A stretch of DNA of 10,343 nt from Nitrososphaerales archaeon TH5896 (GCA_014523625.1 JAATVP010000099.1:1-10343), one strand, 5' to 3'. Shown: positions 1 to 6,184, numbered from the stretch's first letter. Notes: generated by a model from the letters alone, not told the origin. Program-made: numbers and translations.

Positions 1-168
1 GTCGGAACATTTTACGCATTTAATTCAGAGGAGGAAACCAAAAGTAAAGTACCTCGATATAGATTGTTGAGAAATCTGTCTAAAGAAGAAAGAAAAAAGC
101 TGATCGATGAGGAAAAGGCTGCTAAACTTAAGGCGAAACAGGCTTCATCTTCAGAGGCGAAGGGTTAG
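1..168 (+). CDS. rps24e: 30S ribosomal protein S24e, C-terminal part (5' end outside window)
   Basis: The first 55 codons read in frame 1 to a TAG at 166-168; the start lies upstream of the window. The visible part begins VGTFYAFNSEEETKSKVPRY and continues through RLLRNLSKEERKKL to a Lys/Glu/Ala-rich tail. This fits the end of the archaeal/eukaryotic S24e family, a small-subunit ribosomal protein. The assignment rests on this short segment and on the adjacent S27ae gene, since the S24e-S27ae order is common in archaea. The tail after about visible residue 30 is highly charged and probably an extended or disordered extension on the ribosome surface. S27ae follows 16 bp later on the same strand, so the two are probably co-transcribed. 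The upstream promoter is not visible. Confidence 0.8.
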   Translation, partial: VGTFYAFNSEEETKSKVPRYRLLRNLSKEERKKLIDEEKAAKLKAKQASSSEAKG

Positions 169-184
169 GGCAGGCGTAGATAGC

Positions 185-376
185 TTGGCGAAAAGCAATT
201 CAGGATCGGTATACAAGTTTTACAAGATTGAGGGAGATAAGGTAACCAGGCCCAAGAGAGATTGCCCCAGATGTGGAAAAGGGGTATTTATGGCTGAACA
301 TAAGGATAGACTTAGCTGTGGAAAATGTGGATTTACCGAATTTAGTAAAAAGGATAATGCGAAAACTGGATCCTGA
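185..376 (+). CDS. rps27ae: 30S ribosomal protein S27ae (C4 zinc-ribbon protein)
   Basis: A 63-residue protein from a TTG start. It carries a four-cysteine zinc ribbon, CPRC at residues 27-30 and CGKC at 45-48, within the family-typical block GDKVTRPKRDCPRCGKGVF and a following EHKDRLSCGKCG. It is a zinc-binding protein of the small ribosomal subunit; the archaeal form lacks the ubiquitin fusion seen in eukaryotes. I chose TTG 185 because the only in-frame ATG (107) lies inside the S24e gene and would add an Arg-rich segment that is simply the S24e tail read out of frame. No in-frame ATG or GTG lies between. The stop is TGA 374-376. The Shine-Dalgarno signal is weak (a GGGCAGG-like stretch about 10 nt upstream), so translation may depend on S24e. 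Confidence 0.9.
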   Translation: MAKSNSGSVYKFYKIEGDKVTRPKRDCPRCGKGVFMAEHKDRLSCGKCGFTEFSKKDNAKTGS

Positions 377-733
377 AGAGAAAATTTCGTCATTACGGTA
401 AATTCATACGTAGCTAAAGGTATGGAGGTTCAAATGTCCGCAACATATTCTGCCTTAGTAACATAGGACATTCGATAGGATTTTACGCCATTGCGGGCAT
501 CCGTCAACATCTTGCATTAACTCGTTTACTTGTTTCTTCTAATGATTGCAATGATTGATGATCACATTTTCAATATCTCAACCCTTTTATTTTTGAGTTT
601 GAGGACGTATTAGTTTCCAAATTACAAATGCCTTGCGTTGATACGGCTCAACAATAGTAGACCTTGAAATACAATGAAACGAGTGAACAGTCAGATATGC
701 ACTTACAAATTTGGTTGCTACATTGACCCCAAA
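377..733. other. Convergent intergenic gap between rps27ae and pus10
   Basis: This 357-bp stretch lies between the ends of two convergent genes. I see no tRNA, no recognisable protein and no ORF above about 30 codons that looks like a gene. It contains a T-rich run at about 585-594 that could act as an archaeal U-tract terminator for the ribosomal protein transcript. A short near-repeat of AATGATTG occurs at 541-558. In many archaea kae1 follows rps27ae; nothing resembling it is here. Confidence 0.5.
577..597 (+). terminator. Possible T-rich terminator after rps27ae
   Basis: A 5-bp inverted repeat, CTCAA at 577-581 and TTGAG at 593-597, encloses a loop ending in TTTTATTT. Archaeal RNA polymerase can terminate at U-rich tracts with little or no hairpin, so the T-run is the main evidence. 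It lies about 200 nt past the rps27ae stop, which is far, so the call is weak. Confidence 0.3.
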
Positions 734-1903
734 TCATGCCATTTCGTTCACTGACATTTTTACGGATAGGGGTCGCTGAAATACTTCCAAGGCGTGTCGG
801 TCTCGTAGCCATACATCCATAATATCGAAACTTAAGCACTCACACTTAAGCCCTAGTATGGTTGAAATATTCGGTTCGCAATACTCCTTTCCACCCACGA
901 ATTGTTTGATATGTAACCCACCTTCCGCGAAGACATCGAGTACAAAATTTAGCCCATCTATCTTACCTACCTTAATACTGTGCACAGCCTTTCTGATGAT
1001 CTTTTTCTTGTTTCTAAACCAGATCGTGCGCCCACTAAGGGAAGTTAAGCATTCGAGGTCCTTAATACTTACCAATCTCTCTGCAGTAATAGAAACTCTT
1101 GTCGTAGAATCAAATTTCAGTGGAGATTGCGGTAGAATCCTTGAAACGCTCAACACATAAAGTTCAATTCCATTTTCCTTCAGGCTAATATTGTGTTCAG
1201 TTACAACTCTCCGCTTCGCTCCTATTACCTCTGCAAAAAACGGCCTACCTTTACCAAGTACGAGACTTTCTTTATCTTCGCCACCAATCCATGAAAATTT
1301 AACTTTTACCCCTGAAGTTAATTGCTTGAGGTATTCAGATATCACCTCTTCCAAACTGAAGGAATTTTCGCGTTGCGAATCTTTTTCTAAAATTTGATTT
1401 CTGGTATCGGCCAAGCCTTTGTTTTTTTGGGCTATTCCTCGCCTCTTTTTTAAATATTTACATGCAAGTACGATAGGTGTGGGAATAATATTAAAAAAAA
1501 ACTCATTTTTTTCATTGATTACTAGGTCAATTCTGAGATCCGGAGATACATAATCAATTTCCTTAAGTAGAGTATGCTTGAGCATTTCTCTAAGGCTTAA
1601 TAAAAATTGATTCTTGATACTATTTCTTCCCTTAATCTTCAGTCTTGATCTAATATTGTCTTCTCTTTCAATGTAAGAGGAAGGGAGCGAGACTCCGATC
1701 TGAAAGGTTCTAAATTCATATCCGTCACTCAACCTGGTGACTAGCGAATTACTAATGGTTCCCAACTTGCTCATCAAATTGTTACAAATAAAGCACTCGT
1801 TTGGCTCGTCTAGATTCTTCCTGTCGATGAATCCTTGCCTATTCCTACATTCCTTACATAGGGATACGTAATTTTTCAATTCCAAGTGTGAAGCTAAATC
1901 CAA
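734..1903 (-). CDS. pus10: tRNA pseudouridine synthase Pus10
   Basis: A 389-residue protein of the Pus10 family, which in archaea makes pseudouridine at tRNA positions 54 and/or 55 in the T-loop. The N-terminal part has the family's zinc-binding cysteines, C16-x2-C19 and C37-x2-C40. A THUMP-like middle region leads to the catalytic core, where GGED at 207-210 places the likely nucleophile at D210, followed by LVLGKGRPFF at 214-223. The C-terminal block with AEGGLHIKQFVGG and the SFDIMDV segment matches the end of the family fold. Classical Pus10 proteins read GRED with DVR after it; here the Arg is Gly and ESL replaces DVR. The start is TTG, 8 bp after the srp54 stop, with no clear Shine-Dalgarno; the next Met is at residue 44, beyond all four cysteines. 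It is the last gene of the dph6-srp54-pus10 operon. Confidence 0.88.
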   Translation of the reverse strand: MDLASHLELKNYVSLCKECRNRQGFIDRKNLDEPNECFICNNLMSKLGTISNSLVTRLSDGYEFRTFQIGVSLPSSYIEREDNIRSRLKIKGRNSIKNQFLLSLREMLKHTLLKEIDYVSPDLRIDLVINEKNEFFFNIIPTPIVLACKYLKKRRGIAQKNKGLADTRNQILEKDSQRENSFSLEEVISEYLKQLTSGVKVKFSWIGGEDKESLVLGKGRPFFAEVIGAKRRVVTEHNISLKENGIELYVLSVSRILPQSPLKFDSTTRVSITAERLVSIKDLECLTSLSGRTIWFRNKKKIIRKAVHSIKVGKIDGLNFVLDVFAEGGLHIKQFVGGKEYCEPNISTILGLKCECLSFDIMDVWLRDRHALEVFQRPLSVKMSVNEMA

Positions 1904-1911
1904 AATACTAA

Positions 1912-3279
1912 CTATCCTATCCCGAATCGTCGGAGCATTCCCTGCATCTGCCTTCCTTTTGCCTGCTTCATAACCGCTTTAGAATTACTGTACTGCTTAA
2001 TAAGATCCTTAACGTCGTGTTCAGTCAATCCTGACCCTCGGGCGATACGTTTTCTCCTAGAATCATTCACGATATCTGGATCCGAGCGCTCAGCGGACGT
2101 CATAGATTGAATAATAACCCTCCATTTCTCCAATTTGCCTTGGATTGCATCTAGCTGGTCCTCCTTTACCATACCAGATAATCCAGGGAGATTATCGATG
2201 ATGTTCCTAAGGCCCATCTTTCCGACATTTTCCATCTGTGCATAAAAGTCTTCTATTGTCATTTTCCCACTTAGTACTCTTTTTGCCTGATTTTCATCTG
2301 CCTTAAGCTCTAATCCTTTGGCCATCTCAAGCAGTGCTTTTATATCACCCATACCGAGCAGACGCCCAACAAATCGCGTTGGAGAGAACTGCTCTAAATC
2401 ATCAATTCTTTCACCTGTTCCGATGAACATTACCTTGGCTCCCGTAGCTACCACTGCAGCAAGTACACCTCCTCCTTTTGCGGTTCCATCAAGTTTTGTA
2501 ATAGCTATGCCCCCGATCGGAGCTGCACTATGGAAAGCCTTAGCCTGATTAAAGGCTTGTTGACCTATTGTACCATCGATCACCAACAGTACGAGTTCCG
2601 GTTTAGCAACTTCGTACATACCCGTCATCTCGGCCAAAAGAGCGGATTCCTCCTTATGCCTCCCCGCAGTATCAACGATCACAATGTCAATGTTCTGTTT
2701 TCTGAAATAATCAATCCCGTCCCCAACAATCTTTACGGCATCATTCTCGCCTTCTTTGCCATAAACTTCCACGTTTACCTTGCTACAGTTCATTCTTAAT
2801 TGGGTAAGAGCCCCAGGCCGAAATGTGTCCGCGCCTACTACACCAACCTTGTGCCCATGCTTGGTGAACCACCTAGCAAGTTTTGCGGAGACCGTGGTCT
2901 TGCCACTTCCTTGAATTCCTAACATTAGTACGACGTTGAGTTTCCCCGGTTTGAATGGGAATAGTTCTCCCTCAGGCTGAGCCGATTTATCTATGGTTTT
3001 TATCTCTTCACCAGTATAACCAAGGAGTCTAGCTAATTCGCTGTAAAGTATTGTTATAATATGATCTTTGCGAGAAAGCCCCTTAGGCGGCTGCTCAGTA
3101 AGGCAGCGCTGTTTAATATTCTGCGTGACAGTGAGAACGAGTTTTACATTAACATCAGACTGCAACAATGCCCTTTGGACGTCTTTGCAAAGTGATTCTA
3201 TTAGCTCACGGTTGATGTCAGAAGCGCCAATTACTTTCTTAAGTGCGCTTCTCAGGTTAGTTCGAAGACTGTCGAGCAT
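1912..3279 (-). CDS. srp54: Signal recognition particle 54 kDa protein (SRP GTPase)
   Basis: A 455-residue SRP54, the usual archaeal length. It binds signal peptides and SRP RNA in the cytosol and delivers ribosome-nascent chain complexes to FtsY at the membrane. The N domain is residues 1 to about 100. The G domain shows G1 GIQGSGKTT (121-129), DTFRPGA (151-157), G3 DTAGRH (203-208), G4 TKLDG (261-265) and a closing GTGE (287-290). The M domain, from about 325, carries the RNA-binding helix-turn segment SRRKRIARGSG (407-417) and a Met-rich, basic tail. All catalytic motifs are intact. The start is ATG 3279, preceded by a weak purine-rich AAGGAAAG; the dph6 stop is only 13 bp upstream and pus10 begins 8 bp downstream, so all three genes are likely on one transcript. 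Confidence 0.98.
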   Translation of the reverse strand: MLDSLRTNLRSALKKVIGASDINRELIESLCKDVQRALLQSDVNVKLVLTVTQNIKQRCLTEQPPKGLSRKDHIITILYSELARLLGYTGEEIKTIDKSAQPEGELFPFKPGKLNVVLMLGIQGSGKTTVSAKLARWFTKHGHKVGVVGADTFRPGALTQLRMNCSKVNVEVYGKEGENDAVKIVGDGIDYFRKQNIDIVIVDTAGRHKEESALLAEMTGMYEVAKPELVLLVIDGTIGQQAFNQAKAFHSAAPIGGIAITKLDGTAKGGGVLAAVVATGAKVMFIGTGERIDDLEQFSPTRFVGRLLGMGDIKALLEMAKGLELKADENQAKRVLSGKMTIEDFYAQMENVGKMGLRNIIDNLPGLSGMVKEDQLDAIQGKLEKWRVIIQSMTSAERSDPDIVNDSRRKRIARGSGLTEHDVKDLIKQYSNSKAVMKQAKGRQMQGMLRRFGIG

Positions 3280-3292
3280 AAATTTTCTTTCC

Positions 3293-3979
3293 TTATTTTG
3301 ATTTTAGCCTCACGCTGGTTATCCTAAAAATTCCACGCTGACCATCCCATTGAATTTCAGATTCCATAACATCAACTATTTCATGATGGATAGGACTATC
3401 CAAGACTAAAGTTTCTGCTTCTCCTCCTTCAAAGTTCAAATTAAAGTGATTGCGATCACTCAACTCAATTAATCGTCCCAGTTCCTTCGCGTCTATTATT
3501 TTCCCCAACCAGTATCGATCAAGACCCATAGCCGAAACACTTGTTATAAGAGTTTTAAAGCCATTCGAAATTAGTTCTCTCATGAACTTGATTGCAGGTT
3601 TACCCCATAGTGGGCTAACAACACGAAGACCATACTTAGAACAACAATTGCTAAAATTGGAATCTTGAAAACTACTTGAAATACCACCATGCACAATTCC
3701 ATCTATATGATACTGAGCCTTCGCTTGATTGATTAGACGTTCAATTGCCTCTAGCTCACATTGTAAATCAGTTCCCTTAACGGACGAAACCAAGTGAGGA
3801 AGTCTCATCGCTTTTGCCACTAAAGGAGTGATACTGACATTCGGAAAATGAAAAAGTAGACTTTCGTTGCTTGGCGGAAATAACGTCAATAAGCAACTGA
3901 TTTCGTGCCCGTGCCTTATGGTTTCATAGATTGCATAGGTACTATCCTTTCCTCCAGAAAAAAGACATCCAAGCCTCAT
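3293..3979 (-). CDS. dph6: Diphthine--ammonia ligase (Dph6-type ATP pyrophosphatase)
   Basis: A 228-residue PP-loop ATPase of the ATP_bind_4 / MJ0570-like family. The ATP-binding loop SGGKDS is at residues 8-13 and the family signature EGGEAET is at 184-190, followed by LVLDSPIH. A further conserved block is DGIVHGGISSSFQ at 93-105. Members amidate diphthine on elongation factor 2 to diphthamide, using ATP and ammonia. That role is known mainly from the eukaryotic homologue, so the exact reaction here is inferred; another ATP-dependent amidation or thiolation is the alternative. The start ATG 3979 sits about 27 nt downstream of the TATA centre, implying a leaderless or nearly leaderless mRNA, and makes this the first gene of the operon. 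Joining EF2 modification with SRP54 and Pus10 gives a translation-themed unit. Confidence 0.85.
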   Translation of the reverse strand: MRLGCLFSGGKDSTYAIYETIRHGHEISCLLTLFPPSNESLLFHFPNVSITPLVAKAMRLPHLVSSVKGTDLQCELEAIERLINQAKAQYHIDGIVHGGISSSFQDSNFSNCCSKYGLRVVSPLWGKPAIKFMRELISNGFKTLITSVSAMGLDRYWLGKIIDAKELGRLIELSDRNHFNLNFEGGEAETLVLDSPIHHEIVDVMESEIQWDGQRGIFRITSVRLKSK

Positions 3980-4002
3980 TCGGGTTTCCTTCCATATGTG
4001 GC

Positions 4003-4010
4003 TATAAATA
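4003..4010 (-). promoter_or_regulatory. TATA box of the dph6-srp54-pus10 operon
   Basis: On the minus strand the sequence reads TATTTATA, with its centre about 27 nt upstream of the dph6 ATG. This spacing matches an archaeal TBP site directing initiation at or next to the start codon. Confidence 0.6.
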
Positions 4011-4142
4011 AGTATTGAAGCGAATTCGGCTGTCTCCTCAAGGTTTATAGGATGTTGTCGAATATCGAGAGTCTTCAGTAGTACATCATTTCTTCACATA
4101 CAACTGAACGGACAGTCATTCTAGTCGTTCTCAATACTGTCT

Positions 4143-4355
4143 TTATCTCCATCCTCTCATCCACTTCCACTTTTCCGCTTCCGTTGTACTTGTCGCATTC
4201 TCAGCATCATAATCATTCTCGCCTTTTCTTGATTCATCGCTATCATGCTGAGATTGACTAGTTGGGTCTTTGACTTCCGCCTCTACGTTGATTACATCAT
4301 CTATTACAACAATCTCTTCATCAGAAACATCTTCAGCATTGCGGTCTGAGATCAT
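4143..4355 (-). CDS. Small acidic protein with a Trp-rich C-terminus, unknown function
   Basis: A 70-residue ORF that I do not recognise. Residues 1 to about 62 are strongly acidic and low in hydrophobics apart from a short EEIVVIDDVINVEAEV stretch (13-28). They look intrinsically disordered. The last eight residues, KWKWMRGW, contain three tryptophans and basic residues, followed by a final Arg. The main evidence that this is a real gene is a full AGGAGG Shine-Dalgarno at 4362-4367, 6 nt upstream of the ATG; no other gene in the window has one this good. The pattern suggests a small adaptor whose Trp-rich tail binds a partner, but that is inference. No domain is visible. It lies upstream of dph6 on the same strand, but dph6 has its own promoter, so it is probably monocistronic. 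Confidence 0.6.
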   Translation of the reverse strand: MISDRNAEDVSDEEIVVIDDVINVEAEVKDPTSQSQHDSDESRKGENDYDAENATSTTEAEKWKWMRGWR

Positions 4356-4361
4356 TGGAAT

Positions 4362-4367
4362 CCTCCT
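4362..4367 (-). promoter_or_regulatory. Strong Shine-Dalgarno site of the acidic small ORF
   Basis: The minus strand reads AGGAGG followed by six bases and ATG (4355). A perfect Shine-Dalgarno at ideal spacing indicates a leadered mRNA. The TATA-like TAATATAAAA at 4377-4386 is too close to give a transcript that includes it, so the real promoter for this ORF should be further upstream (above about 4400). Confidence 0.65.
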
Positions 4368-4507
4368 GGCCTTGATTTTATATTAGATCTGTTATCTTCC
4401 GTGTCTAAAATCCTGTTCCCGTCTGAATCAGACGTTCTCTCTTAATCGATTGGCAGACCACTTGCATCTGATACCGTTAAATTCCTCGAGGCCAACCTCA
4501 AGCATTT

Positions 4508-4549
4508 GTAGATGGGCTCTGAAAAGTGGGACATCTACGTGGTCCCATC
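4508..4549. repeat. Overlapping, mutually exclusive inverted repeats (structured RNA candidate)
   Basis: Three perfect pairings share bases. GTAGATG (4508-4514) pairs with CATCTAC (4532-4538). TGGGAC (4527-4532) pairs with GTCCCA (4542-4547). GATGGG (4511-4516) pairs with CCCATC (4544-4549). Because they overlap, only one of the main arrangements can form at a time, as in a switching leader or a compact structured RNA. The strand that is transcribed is unknown. Confidence 0.4.
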
Positions 4550-4777
4550 CCCTACATTGAGCGATCAGAATCTTGAAGCTAATTGATTAGGAGTGGATGG
4601 ATGCTTCAGGACTCATAATCAACATCACTGAGTGCGTATGTCAGACGGCTCTTCCTTTTCATCATTAGCATCCCTGCATCTGAAGGTCAATTAGTAATAA
4701 ATGCATAACCTGTAAAGTGGTCCTCGAAGTAGAAATTTGGCGGGTCAAAATATGATAATTGGTCAGAGCGCTAGAAA

Positions 4778-4785
4778 TTTAAATA
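4778..4785 (+). promoter_or_regulatory. TATA box of the 4808 membrane microprotein gene
   Basis: TTTAAATA is centred about 26 nt upstream of the TTG at 4808. This is the spacing expected if transcription begins at the start codon, giving a leaderless mRNA. Confidence 0.6.
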
Positions 4786-4807
4786 CTGACTAGTCTAAAT
4801 TAATCAA

Positions 4808-4999
4808 TTGTCAGCTTTCTTTTTGGCCGGGTTATTAGCATCTAGTTTGATTGTTAAGGTGAGTACCTTGAATATATTGCCACCTGGGACAGTAAAGAAT
4901 GAGGCTACTTTTTTTGCGATGTTAGGAATACTGCTAGCTCTAGTTGCCATCGCGTACATTCTTCGAATACGAAATAGGCGTCAAATCACTGATATATAA
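4808..4999 (+). CDS. Two-helix membrane microprotein, unknown function
   Basis: A 63-residue protein starting with TTG and ending TAA at 4997-4999. Two hydrophobic segments are visible: residues about 3-16 (AFFLAGLLASSLIV) and about 34-52 (ending LLALVAIAYILRI). They are separated by a short loop containing NILPPGTVKNEATFF. The C-terminus is basic (RIRNRRQ), so by the positive-inside rule the C-tail and probably the N-terminus face the cytoplasm. The TATA box at 4778-4785 places the transcription start at the TTG, which supports both the gene and this start. I do not recognise the family; no catalytic or metal-binding motif is visible. It could be a small subunit of a membrane complex. The next reading frame opens at the base immediately after its stop, suggesting linked expression with the genes downstream. 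Confidence 0.65.
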   Translation: MSAFFLAGLLASSLIVKVSTLNILPPGTVKNEATFFAMLGILLALVAIAYILRIRNRRQITDI

Positions 5000-5000
5000 A
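4993..5000 (+). promoter_or_regulatory. Possible TATA box overlapping the stop of the membrane microprotein
   Basis: TATATAAA overlaps the TAA stop of the preceding gene. A start about 26 nt downstream would fall near 5021-5024, giving the 5044 gene a leader of about 20 nt. It may be a chance match made by the codons Ile-stop. Confidence 0.35.
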
Positions 5001-5044
5001 TGGAAGCCTGTGATAAAGCAATGGACATTTTCCTGTTGAAATAG
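5000..5044 (+). CDS. Possible 14-codon linker/leader ORF
   Basis: An ATG follows directly on the stop of the membrane microprotein (TAA then ATG). The frame encodes MEACDKAMDIFLLK and ends at TAG 5042-5044. The last base of that stop is the first base of the GTG that starts the 193-aa gene. The exact abutment at both ends would allow ribosomes to pass from the first gene to the last by termination-reinitiation. It may equally be a chance short frame. No Shine-Dalgarno is obvious. Confidence 0.3.
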   Translation: MEACDKAMDIFLLK

Positions 5045-5625
5045 TGGCAAAATTCATATATTGCTTTCGAGGCGAAATGTCAGAGATGGAGATCCTCCAA
5101 GACAGAAATTTGGGAAAATATCTATTTGATAAATACTGCACTAATCCTAAAAATTGGAAGTTTTTGATTAGTCCTTCATATCATGATGATGGTTTCTTTG
5201 ATGCAACAATTTCTAATTTCGATGAGGTATGGCAGATTAAGGTTGATTCAATATATAAACCTGTCCCCATAATAATTGGAACCAAAGTTGATGCGGACGT
5301 TACCAGGGTTTATAAACAGATTGAATCGGCTCCATTTGGCTACAGAAAGATTGATCCAGATTCAATATTAAAGATTTTGCTGAATACAGTCGACGACGAA
5401 ACAGATACTGCAAAACCAATCAAACGACCGAGGACGAATTTGGTGAATATACTAAATTCAATTGAACCAGTTATACCATCTCAACAAGGAAGCTATGCTT
5501 ATGGTCCATTCGCGTTTTCAAATATTAGCCCCATCATGAAAAATGATCAGCAAAGAAATGTGAGCGAAAAATTATCCCGAAAATTGAGACAAATTTTAAA
5601 AGATAGATATTCATTATATGGATAA
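5044..5625 (+). CDS. Hypothetical protein, 193 aa, family not recognised
   Basis: A soluble-looking protein with no signal peptide or membrane segment. Residues about 37-88 alternate in a way that suggests beta strands (WKFLISPSYHDDGFFDATI, then DEVWQIKVDSIYKPVPIII). A charged linker follows (DDETDTAKPIKRPR, 117-130). An aromatic stretch, SYAYGPFAFSNISP, is at 150-163, and a basic helix, SEKLSRKLRQILKDRY, ends the protein (174-189). No catalytic motif is evident. GTG 5044 is the first start codon after an in-frame stop at 5014; ATGs at 5077 and 5086 would give shorter forms. It lies 44 bp after the membrane microprotein and may be co-expressed with it. A 5-bp hairpin (5650-5669) lies just after the stop. 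Codon use resembles the neighbours, so recent transfer is not indicated. Confidence 0.75.
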   Translation: MAKFIYCFRGEMSEMEILQDRNLGKYLFDKYCTNPKNWKFLISPSYHDDGFFDATISNFDEVWQIKVDSIYKPVPIIIGTKVDADVTRVYKQIESAPFGYRKIDPDSILKILLNTVDDETDTAKPIKRPRTNLVNILNSIEPVIPSQQGSYAYGPFAFSNISPIMKNDQQRNVSEKLSRKLRQILKDRYSLYG

Positions 5626-5649
5626 ATGGACGTCGACCTGATGTAGTTC

Positions 5650-5669
5650 GTTAACCCCGCCGAATTAAC
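5650..5669 (+). terminator. Small hairpin after the 193-aa gene
   Basis: GTTAA (5650-5654) pairs with TTAAC (5665-5669) around a GC-rich 10-nt loop, 24 nt past the stop codon. The stem is short and no T-run follows, so this is only a possible 3'-end structure. Confidence 0.25.
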
Positions 5670-5734
5670 TTGATCCCAATCATAGTAACATATCGGAATT
5701 GAATTTTACTTTAGTTAGTTTGTGCGTATATCTA

Positions 5735-5759
5735 AAATTCAGGCACACATTCTGAATTT
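5735..5759 (-). terminator. Perfect 8-bp hairpin at the end of the doubtful minus ORF
   Basis: AAATTCAG (5735-5742) and CTGAATTT (5752-5759) are perfect complements around a 9-nt loop. The stop codon of the 5739-5930 minus frame lies in the stem. It could stabilise or end transcripts from either side. Confidence 0.35.
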
Positions 5760-5930
5760 CGTATTGAGATCTTGGTGATCACTAGTAAGAGCACCACCAT
5801 ACACAATTGGAAACGAAAATCTAGTTTCTGTGAGATAAGATTCGGTTGGAAGTAAACCCCAAGGATCTGGGAAAGTTAAATGCGGAATTTGACTAATAGA
5901 TAATAATTTAATTTGATAGTAACCAATCAA
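5739..5930 (-). CDS. Doubtful short ORF (63 aa), possibly a remnant
   Basis: The frame starts with TTG and encodes a short hydrophobic beginning (IGYYQIKLLSI). A Pro/aromatic-rich part follows, containing FPDPWGLLPTESYLTETRF and VYGGALTSDHQDLNTKF. Upstream codons in the same frame are also hydrophobic (LITILLL) back to a TAG, so the frame could be the broken end of an anchored or secreted protein. I do not recognise it. No promoter or Shine-Dalgarno is visible. Its stop falls inside an 8-bp hairpin. It may be chance or decay. Confidence 0.22.
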   Translation of the reverse strand: MIGYYQIKLLSISQIPHLTFPDPWGLLPTESYLTETRFSFPIVYGGALTSDHQDLNTKFRMCA

Positions 5931-6145
5931 AAGGAGAATTGTGATTAAATGCTAGCCATTTCCTGATTATTGGGAACAGTTTGTGGGTCAATAATGTTCA
6001 ACATAGCTCATTCCATGTATTTCGTGCACTGATCGTTGGCCGGTAACCTGTCGTTCTTTAGAAGTTTCAAAAGATAGAGTCACAAGACATTCACTGCATC
6101 GTCATATGAGATCTACTCGTTGTCGATAACGCGGCATTTATGCAA

Positions 6146-6155
6146 TTTTTAAATA
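6146..6155 (+). promoter_or_regulatory. TATA-like box upstream of the 6185 short ORF
   Basis: TTTTTAAATA is centred about 34 nt before the GTG at 6185, predicting a start near 6177 and a leader of about 8 nt. It is the main reason to keep that ORF in mind. AT-rich intergenic DNA gives such matches by chance. Confidence 0.3.
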
Positions 6156-6184
6156 TTCGTCGTATATGATTTCGTAGGTTTATA

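Larger units (their letters stand above)
4356..4807. other. Intergenic gap with a cluster of overlapping inverted repeats
   Basis: This 452-bp stretch has no ORF that looks like a gene. Its centre (about 4485-4560) is visibly richer in G and C than the flanks and holds several inverted repeats that cannot all form at once (see the 4508-4549 entry). It could be the long leader of the acidic ORF on the minus strand or a separate small RNA. A minus-strand TATA-like TTTATTA lies near 4697. The + strand TATA at 4778-4785 belongs to the next gene. Confidence 0.5.

Noticed and set aside
107..184. Longer S27ae beginning at the ATG at 107
   Set aside because: The extra 26 residues are the S24e tail read in another frame (Arg-rich), whereas the conserved S27ae sequence begins near TTG 185.
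422..466. tRNA-like GGTTCAAAT motif and a short ATG frame near 422
   Set aside because: The bases around the motif do not form a T-arm or acceptor stem, and the frame is only 14 codons with no support.
459..541. Minus-strand frame encoding about 27 residues ending SNVLCY
   Set aside because: Protein-like at first sight, but it is bounded by stops, lacks start signals and matches nothing recognisable.
648..839. Minus-strand ORF overlapping the end of pus10
   Set aside because: It is an out-of-frame reading of the pus10 3' end extended into the gap.
858..1160. Plus-strand 100-aa ORF within pus10
   Set aside because: It lies antisense to conserved Pus10 C-terminal sequence and has no family resemblance.
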